Assembly: GCA_039707465.1 (NCBI GenBank) | Contig: CM077643.1 | Coordinates: 380,720,419 to 380,784,418 of the forward strand | Reading direction: 5' to 3' | DNA from: Rhabdophis nuchalis | Taxonomy: Eukaryota > Chordata > Lepidosauria > Squamata > Natricidae | Length of the DNA: 64,000 nucleotides | Shown here: piece by piece, positions 11,900-21,680 of the stretch | Layout of the letters: each line of letters opens with the position of its first letter | Position numbering within the stretch: the first letter of the stretch is position 1 | Translations under genes and position numbers: made by a program | The notes under the pieces: generated by a model | What the model was told of the DNA's origin: nothing | What the model saw: the letters and a program-made list of their open reading frames with translations, nothing else | The model's database searches: none

Positions 11900-12563
11900 T
11901 TGTGAACATAAGAACATAAGAATAGCCTTGCTGGAACAGGCCACAGCCCATCTGGTCCAGCATTCTGTCTCACACAGTGGCTCACCATTTGCTTCAGGGT
12001 CTTCCCAAGCAGATGTCTTCACCTGCTTATGATTCCCTGCAAATGGCATTGAGAAATATCCTGCCTATCTCTCCAACCCGGAGGCTGTCCTTAGGCATCC
12101 ATAATGATAGCTATGGATACCCTTGTTCTCCATGAATTCGTCTAATCCTTTCTTAAAGGTGTCAAGCCTGACAGCTGTCACCACTTCTTCTGGCAGGGAG
12201 TTCCATAGACCAGTGATCCTCTGGGTGAAAAAGTACTTCCTCTTATTTGTTTGAGGTCTAGCTATCAAAAGCTTCATGGAGTGCCCCCTAGTTTTAGTGT
12301 TGTGCGATAGGGAAAACAGTTTTTCCTTTTCTATTTTGTCCACACCATGCATGATTTTATAGACTTCAATCAGGTCACCTCTCAGGCGCCGTCCTTCTAG
12401 AGTGAAGAGGCCCAGCCGTTGCAGCCTCAGATGGTAAGGAAGGTGTTCCAGCCCCCTAATCATTCTGGTTGCCCTCCTCTGCACCTTTTCCATTTCCATA
12501 ATATCTTTCTGAAGGTATGGTGACCAGAACTGTACACAATACTCCAGATGGGGCCTCACCATA
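11900..12563 (-). mobile_element. CR1-group LINE fragment, reverse strand
   Basis: The minus strand 12562-12065 is open for 165 codons: HLEYCVQFWSPYLQKDI, VQRRATRMIRGL, LGLFTLEGRRLRGDLIEVYKI and GLWNSLPEEVV. These are C-terminal RT/thumb motifs of CR1/Rex-group LINEs. The 3' end continues to about 11906 with the ccagcaaggctattcttatg type tail on that strand. The frame is fairly well kept, but the element has no 5' half and no promoter. Confidence 0.85.
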
Positions 12564-13097
12564 GATTTATAAATCTATGGTGAAGAACGGTGGTGAAGAA
12601 CGGTGGTTAACAGCAATACTATCAAAGCAAGAGAAGTCCAAGTTCAGGCTGCATTTAGCTAATTTCATTGCTTGACTTTTGGCTTTCTAACCTACTTCGT
12701 GGCTCGGGAGGATAAAATTAAGTGAGAAAGTGCTATGCATATTACCTTGATCTCCTGGAGAAAAGGCAGGATATACATTTAATGGATAAATAAAACACTG
12801 TTCCATAATGCAGGCACTCATGAACAGCCAAAGAAAATCTTCCACTCAATAACCAGTAGCATTTTCCAGTTGTTATTGAAGTTTTTTTTATTTTTTTAAA
12901 GAACTCGGTTGAGGGCAAGACAGAATAATTACTGTTGACTGGAAATAGGTGCCCTTGAAGTACAGTCAATTCACTGGCTGAGGTGTCAGAATTACAAAAC
13001 CATGGCTGTTTAGATCTTGGCTGAAGATTCATATCAATAACGCAGCAATCCATTTTACAACTGTCAGTAATTGGGATATTGAAATAAAAAAAGGTAA
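12564..13097. other. Intron, nothing recognised
   Basis: Short direct repeat gtgaagaacggtg near 12581-12603; otherwise ordinary intron. Confidence 0.55.
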
Positions 13098-13099
13098 TA

Positions 13100-13455
13100 C
13101 AGTGGTACCTCGGTTCACGAACTTAATTCATGAACTGACTCTGGTCGCGAACCGAATTGTTCGTGAACCGAGGCACAGTTTTCCATATGCTAAAAGCATA
13201 ACAAAAATTTAAAAAAAGTCACTGAAAGTACTCACAGTGTACGTGCTGGGGCTTTTTTTCTGTATTTTCTTCTCTCTACGATCTTCCTACAGGAAGTCAC
13301 AACCATGTGACAGCCAGGAATACATTAAAAATGGCCGCGGTTCCTGTTTGTGAACCAAAGCAGAGTTCGTGAACCGAAGCACATTTTGAGGAAAATTTCT
13401 GTTCGTAAACCGAATTGGTCGTGAATAGAGGCGTTCGTGAACCGAGGTACCACTG
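13100..13455. mobile_element. TA-inserting inverted-repeat DNA element (mariner/Tigger-like)
   Basis: Ends cagtggtacctcggttcacg and cgtgaaccgaggtaccactg are perfect inverted repeats. TA stands immediately outside on both sides (13098-13099, 13456-13457), the Tc1/mariner-type footprint. Inside are further cgaaccga repeats. No transposase frame, so it is non-autonomous. Its right end lies only 24 nt upstream of the PITPNM3 exon at 13480. Confidence 0.85.
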
Positions 13456-13479
13456 TATCTCTCTTCTTTTGTCTTTCAG

Positions 13480-13556
13480 GGGAGTTGTACAGAGCCTCTC
13501 TAAGGAAGCATCGCTATCCTGCACAGGGCAGCATTGAAATCCATGAGGACCCTGAG
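13480..13556 (+). CDS. PITPNM3: PITPNM3 exon b
   Basis: Acceptor ttttgtctttcag, donor gtgaat. It takes 1 nt from exon a to finish Arg, then reads ELYRASLRKHRYPAQGSIEI and HEDPE to a codon border. The ELYR-SL-R--PAQGSIEIHED string is highly conserved in PITPNM proteins, in the linker before the lipase-like domain. The acceptor is crowded by a DNA transposon, leaving 24 nt of unique polypyrimidine tract. Confidence 0.95.
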
Positions 13557-13603
13557 GTGAATTACTACCTGGATCACGCTTCAGGCAGCTTCTGCATGTA
13601 CAA

Positions 13604-13723
13604 CAGGGGTGTCCAACTTTAGCAACTTTAAGACCTGTGGACATCAACTCCCAGAATATTGACTGTGGGTTTCTGGTAATTGAAGTCCACAGGTCTTAAA
13701 ATTGTTAAAGTTGGACACCACTG
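13604..13723. mobile_element. Fold-back hAT MITE
   Basis: Begins caggggtgtccaacttt and ends aaagttggacaccactg with a central cagaatattgactgtggg region. Same palindromic family as 5720 but with poor 8-bp flanks (ATGTACAA / ATCTATAG), so an older copy. It starts 47 bp downstream of the exon b donor. Confidence 0.75.
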
Positions 13724-14049
13724 ATCTATAGCAATACAGTACTCAGATTTTTAGAATGTGTATTTTAATCATCATATTTTTATACCTCCCATCTCACTTA
13801 AGTGACTCTTAGGATTTTGCTACAAACATGCTCCAAAATCTCAGATGTTATAATGCTTTGGGAGGGAATCTTTTGATTCTCAGCAGTCAAAACTGTCTTT
13901 GACGCCAAAATTACATTTGCTGGGCTGTTATTTAACTAATTACTGTAAATCATAACCTTCATCCTTGTATTGGGATTTGATTCTGTTACTGAGAAAGCAG
14001 AGTAGAGAGACATCCATGGCTTTGCTATTTTTAATTTTAAACATTTCAT

Positions 14050-14051
14050 TT

Positions 14052-14084
<33 letters not shown>
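14050..14084. repeat. (ATCA)n tetranucleotide microsatellite
   Basis: About eight tandem atca units. Confidence 0.93.
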
Positions 14085-14141
14085 ACTTATATAGCCATCC
14101 ATCACATAAAAAAGTGATTATAGGAGGCACACAGTAAAAAT

Positions 14142-14635
14142 GTTAATGATGGTTTCAAATTATCTTTTAACCTGCAGACTTGAGCTTCTTCTAATATGGC
14201 AAAATGCACTGGAAAATAATGAATTATTCTCTGCAGTGGTCATATTTTCCACCCTCTGCTTTCTCTTGGGTGTATGGTTTGCCAATTGCACAGTCACAGA
14301 TAGGACAGCGCTCCAGAGGATTAACATCATTGCCCCAAAAATCATTGGTTGCCCTCTCCCCTCTTTGGAAGAGCTTTATAGCTCCCACTGCCTTAAGAAA
14401 GTTCAAAAATTCTTAAAGATCCATCTCATCCTGGGTACCCTTTTTTTTTTTAACTATTACCATTTGGCAGGCGGTACAGGACAATAAAAACAAGGACAAA
14501 TAGGCTGAAAAACAGCTTCTATCCCATAGCAGTAACTATATCGAATTCTACTGTGTAGTGCAATATTAATGATGGTTTCAAATTATCTTTTAATGTGCAG
14601 ACTTGAGCTTTTTCTAATATGGCAAAATGCACTAA
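14142..14635 (+). mobile_element. Non-LTR LINE ORF2 C-terminal fragment bounded by a 65-bp direct repeat
   Basis: The segment 14290-14540 reads in two frames DRTALQRINIIAPKIIGCPLP, SLEELY and then a degraded GRRYR.IKTRTNRLKNSFYP-like motif. This C-terminal signature is common to a LINE family whose 3' end is caatgacaataaag; such an end appears at 15290-15320. The first 65 bp (14142-14210, gatggtttcaaattatctt...) recur at 14568-14634 with about three differences, so the LINE piece is framed by a direct duplication. Family name not assigned. Confidence 0.6.
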
Positions 14636-14637
14636 AA

Positions 14638-14907
14638 AAGCAACTTAGAACTAAGGAGAAATTTCCTAACAGTTAGGACAATTAATCAGTGGAACAACCT
14701 GCCTCCAGAAGTTGTGAATGCTCCAAGGCTGGAAGTTTTTAAGAAGATGTTGGATAACCATTTGTCTGAAGTGGTGTAGGTTTTCCTGCCTAGGCAGAGG
14801 GGGTTGGACTAGAAGACCTACAAGGTCCCTTCCAACACTGTTATTCTATTCTATTCTATTCTATTCTATTCCATTCTATTCTATTCTATTCTATTCTATT
14901 CTATTGC
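14638..14907 (+). mobile_element. CR1 LINE 3' end with (TTCTA)n tail
   Basis: Sense strand encodes the last ORF2 residues (WNNLPPEVVNAPRLEVFKK, then LDNHLSEVV), then the CR1 3' UTR gttggactagaagacctac...ggtcccttccaac and a tail of about thirteen ttcta/ttcca units (14842-14906). CR1-type LINEs seeding AATAG/TTCTA arrays are a feature reported for snakes. Confidence 0.88.
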
Positions 14908-14929
14908 AATATCAGAGGTTTTCAATTCA

Positions 14930-15225
14930 ATTGTATAGAATACAATACAATAGCAGAGTTGGAAGGGACCTTGTAGGTCTTCTAGTCCAACCCCCTGCGT
15001 GGGCAGGAACCTTATACCATTTCAGACAAATGGCTGTCTAACATCTTTTTAAAGACTTCCAGGGTTGGGGCATTCACAACTTCTGGAGGCAAGCTGTTCC
15101 AGAGGTTAATTGTTCTTACTGTCAGGAAATTTCTCCTTAGTTCTAAGTTGCTTCTCTCCTTGATTAGTTTCCACCCATTGCTTCTTGTCCTGCCCCCAGG
15201 TGCCTTGGAGAATGTGAAGGATGTG
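14930..15225 (-). mobile_element. CR1 LINE 3' end, reverse strand, tail-to-tail with the previous copy
   Basis: Starts with a short aatacaatacaatag tail, then gttggaagggaccttgtagg (reverse complement of the CR1 3' UTR) and runs back into ORF2 coding sequence to about 15225. The two CR1 copies at 14638 and 14930 face each other and form an interrupted inverted repeat. Confidence 0.87.
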
Positions 15226-15330
15226 TGTTTTTGTTTTATTTTTTATGTATAATGTACACTGAAGATGGCATTTAATTTCATTGTATGAGGTGCAATGACA
15301 TTAAAGTATAATAATAATATCTGAGTTTTG
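15226..15330 (+). mobile_element. 3' end of a LINE with caatgacattaaag terminus
   Basis: Ends with cattgtatgaggtgcaatgacattaaag followed by taataataat, a 3' terminus common to several vertebrate non-LTR elements. It probably belongs to the LINE fragment at 14142, cut apart by the CR1 insertions. Confidence 0.45.
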
Positions 15331-15415
15331 CTCTTTTTCTCATGCAGTAAATGTAACACAAAACAAAGCTGCTTTCTCCTCAAATCATTTGGTTTCTTTT
15401 TCTTTCCCTCTCCAG

Positions 15416-15651
15416 GAAGGAAGTCACTTGCGCAACTGTAGAACACGTGTCCTGATTCTTGTCCTTCATGGGGGCAACATCCTAGATACAGGAGCAGGAG
15501 AATCCAGCAGCAAGATGGCTGATGTCAACACCTTCACATCTGTATTTGAGAAAGTGACTCAGGCCCACTTCCCTTCCTCACTCGGCCATATTGTAATCAG
15601 ACTTGTTCCCTGTCCAGCTGTCTGCTCTGAAGCCTTCTCCCTCATGGCAAA
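15416..15651 (+). CDS. PITPNM3: PITPNM3 exon c, start of the lipase-like region
   Basis: Acceptor ccctctccag, donor gtgagt. Starts on a codon border and ends with 2 nt (AA) that join C of the next exon to give Asn. It carries [17 protein letters not shown] and, further on, [42 protein letters not shown] opens the alpha/beta-hydrolase-like part of PITPNM proteins. 236 nt, the longest exon in the window. The next exon is 14 kb away, across a repeat-filled intron. Confidence 0.96.
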
Positions 15652-15989
15652 GTGAGTTCTACTCCTTCCTTCTTAACTATCATCTATATAAATAAAAATG
15701 TAAAATAGTTTGTGCAAAGCTACTAATCTCAGAAAGTACTGCACCGATCGCCACCAAATTTTCACACAATGTTCCCAAGGACTTCCGATGCAATCATACG
15801 TACATTTTGTGTGGCTTGCAAACGTGTGTCATGTGCAAGCAGCACAAATGTAAAAGGTACACATTTCTCAGGTTTTCACCTCCCTGTAGCTCCTCCATCT
15901 GGCTGCTTCTTATGATGCATCACGCACAGGCCTCTCACATTTCCAACAGTCGTTTACTCAGCAACCGAATAAGCTTCCAACATTGCCAC

Positions 15990-16155
15990 ACTGCATGGAG
16001 GCCTGCTAGGCCCAAAACTAGGCATGGGGGATAACACACTCCTAGGTGGCCCATTTTTGGTCCCAGGAGGCTGTATGGACGCCTACTAGGCCCAAAACTA
16101 TGCATAGGGGATGGCACACTCCCAGGTGGCCCATTTTTGGTCCCAGGAGGCTGCA
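15990..16155. repeat. 80-bp tandem duplication inside the Helitron
   Basis: Two units of 80 bp, each with ctaggcccaaaacta, ggatggcacactcc-type words and ggtggcccatttttggtccc; the words recur at exactly 80 nt spacing (for example 16045 and 16125). About 90 percent identical by eye. Confidence 0.88.
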
Positions 16156-16157
16156 TG

Positions 16158-16570
16158 GTAGGTAGGTAGGTAGAGGGATAAAGAGAGAGATAGGGAAAAA
16201 TACAGTAGGTAGGTAGGTAGAGGGATAGAGAGCGATAGGGAAATACAGTAGGTAGGTAGATAGGTAGACACAGAGAGAGGGAAAAATACAGTAGGTAGGT
16301 AGGAAGGTAGAGGGATAGAGATAGAGGGGGAAATACAGTAGGTAGGTGGAGGGATAGAGAGAGATAGGGAAAAATACAATAGGTAGATAGGTAGGTAGAG
16401 GGATAAAGAGAGAGATAGGGAAAAATACAGTAAGGTAGGTAGGTAGGTAGGTAGGTAGGTAGGTAGGTAGGTAGGTAGGTAGAGGGATAGAGAGAGGGGG
16501 GGAAATAAAGTTGGTAGGTAGGTAGGTAGGTAGAGGGATAGATAGGGAGAAATAGAGTAGGTAGGTAGGT
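16158..16570. repeat. GTAGG/GAGAGATAGGG minisatellite inside the Helitron
   Basis: Units of roughly 45-65 bp consisting of (GTAG)n, then agagggatagagagagatag and ggaaaaatacag. A pure (GGTA)n stretch lies at 16433-16482. The same unit in reverse complement fills a different transposon at 48090-48760. Confidence 0.9.
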
Positions 16571-16752
16571 TGGGGGTTAAACGGTGGTTGTGTGTATGTG
16601 TGCAGGTGTACATCTACACACAGATTGGTTGGCCATTTAACCAGACTGGGCCACAGCAACGCGTGGCTGGGTACAGCTAGTATTACATATTTCAGTGAAC
16701 TAGGAAATAGGCTTTCTATGACAGTTTTGTGGGAAAGGAAATGAGATACACC

Positions 16753-17125
16753 CAGAGGTGGGCTGGTGCGGATTCTCCCGCGTTCAGGAGAACGTTATGG
16801 CCGGTTCAGAGAACCTCCAGATCCTATCCCTGGCTGGCCCCGCCCACCCCGCCCCACCCAGGGGTTTCCATGCAGCCTGTTTTGGGTACAAGGTAAGTGC
16901 AGGGTTCGTGCAGAGGCTTGGGGAGGGGGAAAATGGGCATCCTGGAAGTTCCAGAAGGGCAGTTTTTCCCTCCTAGAGGCTCAAGAAAAGCCTCTGAAGC
17001 CTGGGAAGGTGAAGATTCCCCCCCCCCCCCCCGGCTGCCGCCATGGTGCAGGAGGCCGACTAGGCTACACCTACCCAGCAACTGGGCAGGGAACCCATTG
17101 CTGAAATTTTTGAAGCCCACCCCTA
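16753..17125. mobile_element. hAT MITE, CAGAGGTGG family, perfect TSD
   Basis: Ends cagaggtgggctggtgcgg and tgaagcccacccct(a), flanked by GATACACC on both sides (16745-16752 and 17126-17133). Contains a C-homopolymer near 17017-17032 and GC-rich ctccagaggctc words; the several overlapping frames through it are chance GC-rich ORFs. Confidence 0.9.
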
Positions 17126-17133
17126 GATACACC

Positions 17134-17561
17134 TTTTGGTAAACTATTCTTCCACCTGGCGCATTTCCATCTGAGAAGTGGGGAATACCAGTAGCTTGCC
17201 TTGTAAACTGCTATTGTGGAAGAAGTATTGCTGGATTAGAAATGACAGATTAATAAACAGAAGGAATACCAATAGTACTAAATGGTGACATTGTATATAA
17301 ATGGGAATGTCAGAAAAGTTCTGTTTTCAGCTGTGGCCACAGGTGGCTCAGGCTGTATTAAGTGATTCTTTTTTTAGTGCCTCTGGCTTTTTGAGATTCC
17401 TACAGGGAATTTTCTCAGCACAGTTACATGTTCCTCAAGCTATGAGTTGAGTGTTTGAAATAAAACATAAACCTCCAATGCCACTGCTGAGAATAAAAAT
17501 CCTGAATACTGCACTTCTGAGATTGGTTTAGGCAATATTTTTTTTTGTTCTGCGGGAAACT
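17134..17561. other. Intron, nothing recognised
   Basis: Ordinary intron leading into the 250-bp tandem duplication. Confidence 0.55.
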
Positions 17562-18061
17562 AGAAAAAAACCCACCTCCTTAACATGAAGCCAACCAGGT
17601 TGGAACGGTGGGGACAGTCCAGGGGATACACTGATATACACTGATATATCCTTTCTGGAGAAAAGAAGGAACTTAGCAAAAGGATTCGGCTTTGTTTCAT
17701 CTGGAGTTTCAGATCATCTGGGAAGAGAAGCACTGAGCTTTTCAGCCTCTTGTTCTTGAATGTTCTTTGTGTTCCTTCCCTCTCTTTAAAACCCCCGTTT
17801 GTGTGCTTTCAAGAAAAAAACCCACCTCCTTAACATGAAGCCAACCAGGTTGGAACGGTGGGGACAGTCCAGGGGATACACTGATATACACTGATATATC
17901 CTTTCTGGAGAAAAGAAGGAACTTAGCAAAAGGATTCGGCTTTGTTTCATCTGGAGTTTCAGATCATCTGGGAAGAGAAGCACTGAGCTTTTCAGCCTCT
18001 TGTTCTTGAATGTTCTTTGTGTTCCTTCCCTCTCTTTAAAACCCCCGTTTGTGTGCTTTCA
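17562..18061. repeat. Perfect 250-bp tandem duplication
   Basis: 17562-17811 and 17812-18061 are identical at every base I compared, both beginning agaaaaaaacccacctcc and ending gtgtgctttca. The unit is unique-looking intron sequence with a small internal repeat ctgatatacactgatatatc. An agaaa at the junctions and right edge suggests slippage or unequal exchange at an A-rich microhomology. Recent, or an assembly duplication. Confidence 0.93.
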
Positions 18062-18183
18062 AGAAACAGCAAGAACATGGGAGAAACTTAAGGTACTGGA
18101 ATAATTCTTGCAACTAAACATTAATTGTATCTGATCATTTTAAATACCAACCCATATTTTAGATGGGATCCCTTTTCCTATGG

Positions 18184-18287
18184 CAGTGCTTCTCAACCTT
18201 GTCAACTTGAAGATGTCTAGACTTCAACTCCCAGAATTGGGAGTTGAAGACTAGACATCTTCAAGTTGACAAGGTTGAGAAACACTG
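18184..18287. mobile_element. Fold-back hAT MITE, perfect TSD
   Basis: cagtgcttctcaacct ... aggttgagaaacactg, centre cccagaattgggagttg; flanks TCCTATGG on both sides. Confidence 0.9.
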
Positions 18288-18770
18288 TCCTATGGGGTCA
18301 TGTCTCCTCCCATAATAGACTCGGTTTAAATCAGGATTTTCACTTCCCCTCCAAGGGGAAAATATGGTACTGAAGTGCTTCAGCTCTTTGGAACAGGGAG
18401 AGCAAAATGCCTCATTCTAGTTGCCAAAGAATCCCTTCCATTGCCTTCTCTAGTGGTAAAAGTATTCTAACTTCAGCTCAGCTAAGGGGGTCCAAACATC
18501 TTCAACTAATTAGTAGTTTAGAGTCTTCCTTCTCTTTTTGAGAGACAGAATGAGGAGCATATATCATGGAGATGGAAAACAATTGGAATTGGTACCCAGT
18601 TCTCAGAATGACCCTCCGACTCTGTAAATCTAAACATTAAGAATTTTTTTTTTCTTCCTGGTCTCACCAGGGCAAGGCTGGCAAACAAAATTGTTCTGGG
18701 GATAAATATAGCGGAAATCTCCACATACGCCAACTTCTGCCCTCAAAGAAAAAGTGGATAAGCACTAAGC

Positions 18771-18892
18771 TAGGGGTGTCAAACTCAAGGCCTGGGGGCT
18801 GAATCCTGCCCCCAGAGTGCTTAGATCCCCCCCCCCCGAGGTCAAACACAAACTTGATGCAGCCCTCAATGAAATCGAATTTGACACCCCTG
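18771..18892. mobile_element. hAT MITE, GTGTCAAACTC family
   Basis: Left end taggggtgtcaaactcaagg, right end cgaatttgacacccctg, flanks CACTAAGC / CACTATGT (6 of 8). Contains a C homopolymer. Related copies at 24540, 55338 and 58381. Confidence 0.82.
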
Positions 18893-19329
18893 CACTATGT
18901 AATCAGCTGTCAAAGGCTGCACATATACCATAAGCTCCCAGAAATTAGCCATATGTAATAAAAGCCTATAGGAATAAAATTTATGGCTATCTTTCATGTA
19001 TCCTGGACAATTGTAGACAATCTGTTTTTTGGCATGCAGATTATTAAAGTCACATTACATGCTTTAGCAGGGGTTGACTGTGTTTCCACCAAGATATTTG
19101 CTTCTGTACTTATTGCCAACTTACCCATTGAACTTTATGACAGCTGAACAATGAACTCATGAAGGAAGCATGGAAATGTGTTAATTGCTCCGGGGGAAAA
19201 GGCTGGATGAGAGAGACTGATGGTCCCATGAATGCAAGAGGCTAAGAAATAAGTCAAGTGCCCTCTCCCTATTCTTCAAAATGGAAAAGGTCTTCTGCAG
19301 TCACGATTTAAGTCTAAGATTGAAAATCA

Positions 19330-20215
19330 GGCTTGTCAGATGCTATATCTTTTCTATCCTGCTCTACAGGGTAGAGAGTTGGTCTCTAACAGAAAACATT
19401 TGAAGAGACTAGAAGCATTTGAAATGTGGATTTACAGTTGTTACCAGGGGTGGGATTCAGCCGGTTCGGACGAGTTTAGGTGAACCAGATGCTAATTATA
19501 CATCTGGTTTGCAGAACCTGTAGTTGCAAGGACTGGCTGGCCCCACCCACCCCTTCCCTCCCAGGAGTCTCCATGTGGCTGGTTTTGGATGCCAAGTAAG
19601 TGCAGGGCCCACATGGAGGCTCCGGGAGGGTGAAATATGGGCCTCCCGGAAGTTCCAGAAATCCTGAAATGGGCCTGTTTTCAGCCTCTGGAGGGCCTCC
19701 AGAGCCCGGGGGAAGCTGTTTTCATCCTTCCCAAGGCTTGAGGAAAGCCTCCGGAGCCTGGGGAGGGGGGAAATGCCACCTCCCCGCCGTGGTGCAGGAG
19801 ACCGAGTAGGCCATGCCCACCATGGCCACACCCACCAGCAACTGGGCAGAGAACTGGTTGCTAAAAATTTTAAATACGACCCCTGGCTGTTACGTATAAG
19901 TTGGGTTGATAAAATGAGAAATGAGGAGGTGATAAGCCGCCTGGGAAAGCCAAGGAAAATCATCAAAGCATAAAAAAGCGAAAGTTAGAATATTTTAGAC
20001 GTGCGATGCGACAGCCAGAAAATAACGCCACCCTTCACTTAATCCTCCAAGGAAAGATTGAAGGCAAAAAAAAGATCCAGGCAAAAGAAGAAGATCATGG
20101 TTTAAAAATCTAAGGGACTGGTTTGGACAAAATACAACAGCACTTTTTTGTGCGGCTTTTGATAAAAATAGGATCGGCAATATCATCCCCAACGTTTGAT
20201 GACGGATATGGCACA
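19330..20215 (+). mobile_element. RTE-like LINE ORF2 3' end, split by a hAT MITE
   Basis: Left part (19340-19444) reads ...YRVESWSLTENILKRLEAFEM; the right part (19886-20215) continues with RISWVDKMRNEEVISRLGK and later KIEGKK, GLDKIQQ and a DDGYGT-like end. This is the extreme C-terminus of a non-LTR endonuclease/RT polyprotein of the type common in RTE and related LINEs. It has stops and frameshifts. A second copy of the last 110 bp lies inverted at 28801-28905. Clade label tentative. Confidence 0.7.
19445..19885. mobile_element. hAT MITE nested in the RTE-like LINE
   Basis: Ends caggggtgggattcagccgg and taaatacgacccctg. Flanks GTTGTTAC and GCTGTTAC differ at one base. Removing the element rejoins the LINE frame on either side, so it inserted after the LINE. 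Interior is GC rich with ctccagagcccgggg words. Confidence 0.9.
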
Positions 20216-20397
20216 AGAAGACGAAGCCCTCTCCCTGCTGATTTTCAGGAAAGCTGAGGACATAAGTGATTCTCAGCAGGTGGAAGAAAATCTCTTGTTG
20301 ATTCATTCCTTGCATGCTGAATGGCTCACAATCCAGATTTTCTGTTGTATTTGCAAATCGAAAGCTTGGTGGCTGCACATTGTTTTTTTTAGGTTTT

Positions 20398-20780
20398 TAT
20401 TATTTGTTTTTTATACCGCCCTACTCCCGAAGGACTCAGGGCGGTATACAGCCAAAGTAAAACAGATCTATAAAAGTTTAAAAAGTTTAAAAAAAACATA
20501 TTAAACAATTTGGCCTCAAAATTAAAAAACCAAACAACCCCGATTAAAATTAATAAAAATTCATAATTTAAAATTCATTTCCGGCTTGTTGGGAAAAAAA
20601 GGTTTTGAGAGCACAGCAGAAGGTGCGTAAGTCAGGGATAGTTCTTAATTTCGGGGGCAATTCGTTCCAGAGGACCGGTGCTCCCACAGAGAAGGCTCTC
20701 CCCGTGGGTGTCGCCAGTCGACATTGTTTAGCTGATGGCACCATGAGGAGACCCTCTCTATGGGAGCGTACTGGCCGGTG
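20398..20780 (-). mobile_element. L2-type LINE 3' end, reverse strand
   Basis: 3' hairpin accgccctactcccgaagg/ctcagggcggtat at 20416-20442, then backwards into the ORF end (ggcaattcgttccagagg, ccacagagaaggctctccc, ctctatgggagcg), which on the minus strand is the RAFSVGAPVLWNELPPKL region of L2. Five-prime truncated near 20780. Confidence 0.85.
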
Positions 20781-21680
20781 GGAGGCTCTCGGTGGCAGAA
20801 GTCGATCTCATTGTGTTTCTTTGCTGGGCAATAAATATTTCCTCCTACTTTGGTTCATATGAAAGTTCTGCTGATTAAATATATAAAATGTCAGATATAA
20901 TTAGAACCTTCAAAACGATTGGTGTGTTGGTTTTTGCAATCAACTAAGAGGTGAATTCAGAAGCAGAATCAAAACTTTCTATTCTCCTACCTTCACTTCA
21001 TTAGTTACAATAATATAATTGGCACTAAGTGAGCTGGTTCCTCTGTCAAAATATAGCTCCTGCCCTAATTGCTGTTTTCTTCTGTGCCATTAGAGACATT
21101 AATTTAGTTAAATAGCATTGTAAATAATTAGATTTCAACATGTCATTCCGGAGTTCCTCTGTGTCCAGAGATTGTAAAGCAGTCAGTATTGTGTTCCAGG
21201 TCAGTCTGACCAGAGGCCTAGAGAAAATGATGCTCTGCTATCTTCAGAGGTGAGGGACAGCATTTATGTTCTGAAAATTATATGGCTGAGGTCAAGGAAG
21301 GCTGACATTTCAACTGGAACTGAACCAAAACTGCTCTGTTTTTGTCTGTTTCATTGGCACCATCTTTCTTTTCCATTTGGCTTTCAATCTGGCTTTGTTT
21401 GCAGTCACCAGCATCATGTAGTCAGATTCATTTTGTTGTTTGCCTCTGTGACATCACCTGGCGACTATTCCAGGAAGGGGGTGGGGGAGAATAGAAGGAA
21501 GAATTGATCCTGCACCAGCTAATAAGAGAAATACAGAGCTCATTAACAGGATTTTGAACAAAACCAAACAACCTTTCCTCACCTTTGAAAAATTAATGTT
21601 CATCCTTCAGTGTAAATGAGACAATCTTCAGCATAGCTACATACTGTACATGTAATTAAAACGAGCAGATTGCCTTGAAT
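20781..21680. other. Intron, nothing recognised
   Basis: About 900 bp of intron with no repeat family I recognise and no splice-flanked open frame. Confidence 0.55.

Larger units (their letters stand above)
15683..16680 (+). mobile_element. Helitron (non-autonomous), complete termini
   Basis: Starts TCTATATAAATAAAAATG after an A and ends ...GTACAGCTAG before a T, so it lies between host A and T as Helitrons do. Ten nucleotides before the CTAG end is a hairpin: GCCAC, loop agcaacgc, GTGGC. The 5' part has the cagaaagtactgcaccgatc type sequence seen near Helitron starts in other animals. Inside are an 80-bp tandem duplication (15990-16155) and a GTAGG-rich minisatellite (16158-16570). No Rep/helicase frame; the long minus-strand frames are repeat artefacts. 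Confidence 0.85.

Noticed and set aside
16158..16570. CRISPR-like array
   Set aside because: Units are of irregular length and low complexity without unique spacers; this is a eukaryotic minisatellite.
16042..16659. Two overlapping minus-strand frames of about 170-205 codons, Pro/Ser/Tyr/Leu-rich
   Set aside because: Translation of the GTAGG minisatellite in the Helitron; both frames are open only because the repeat lacks stops. Same for 48043-48806.
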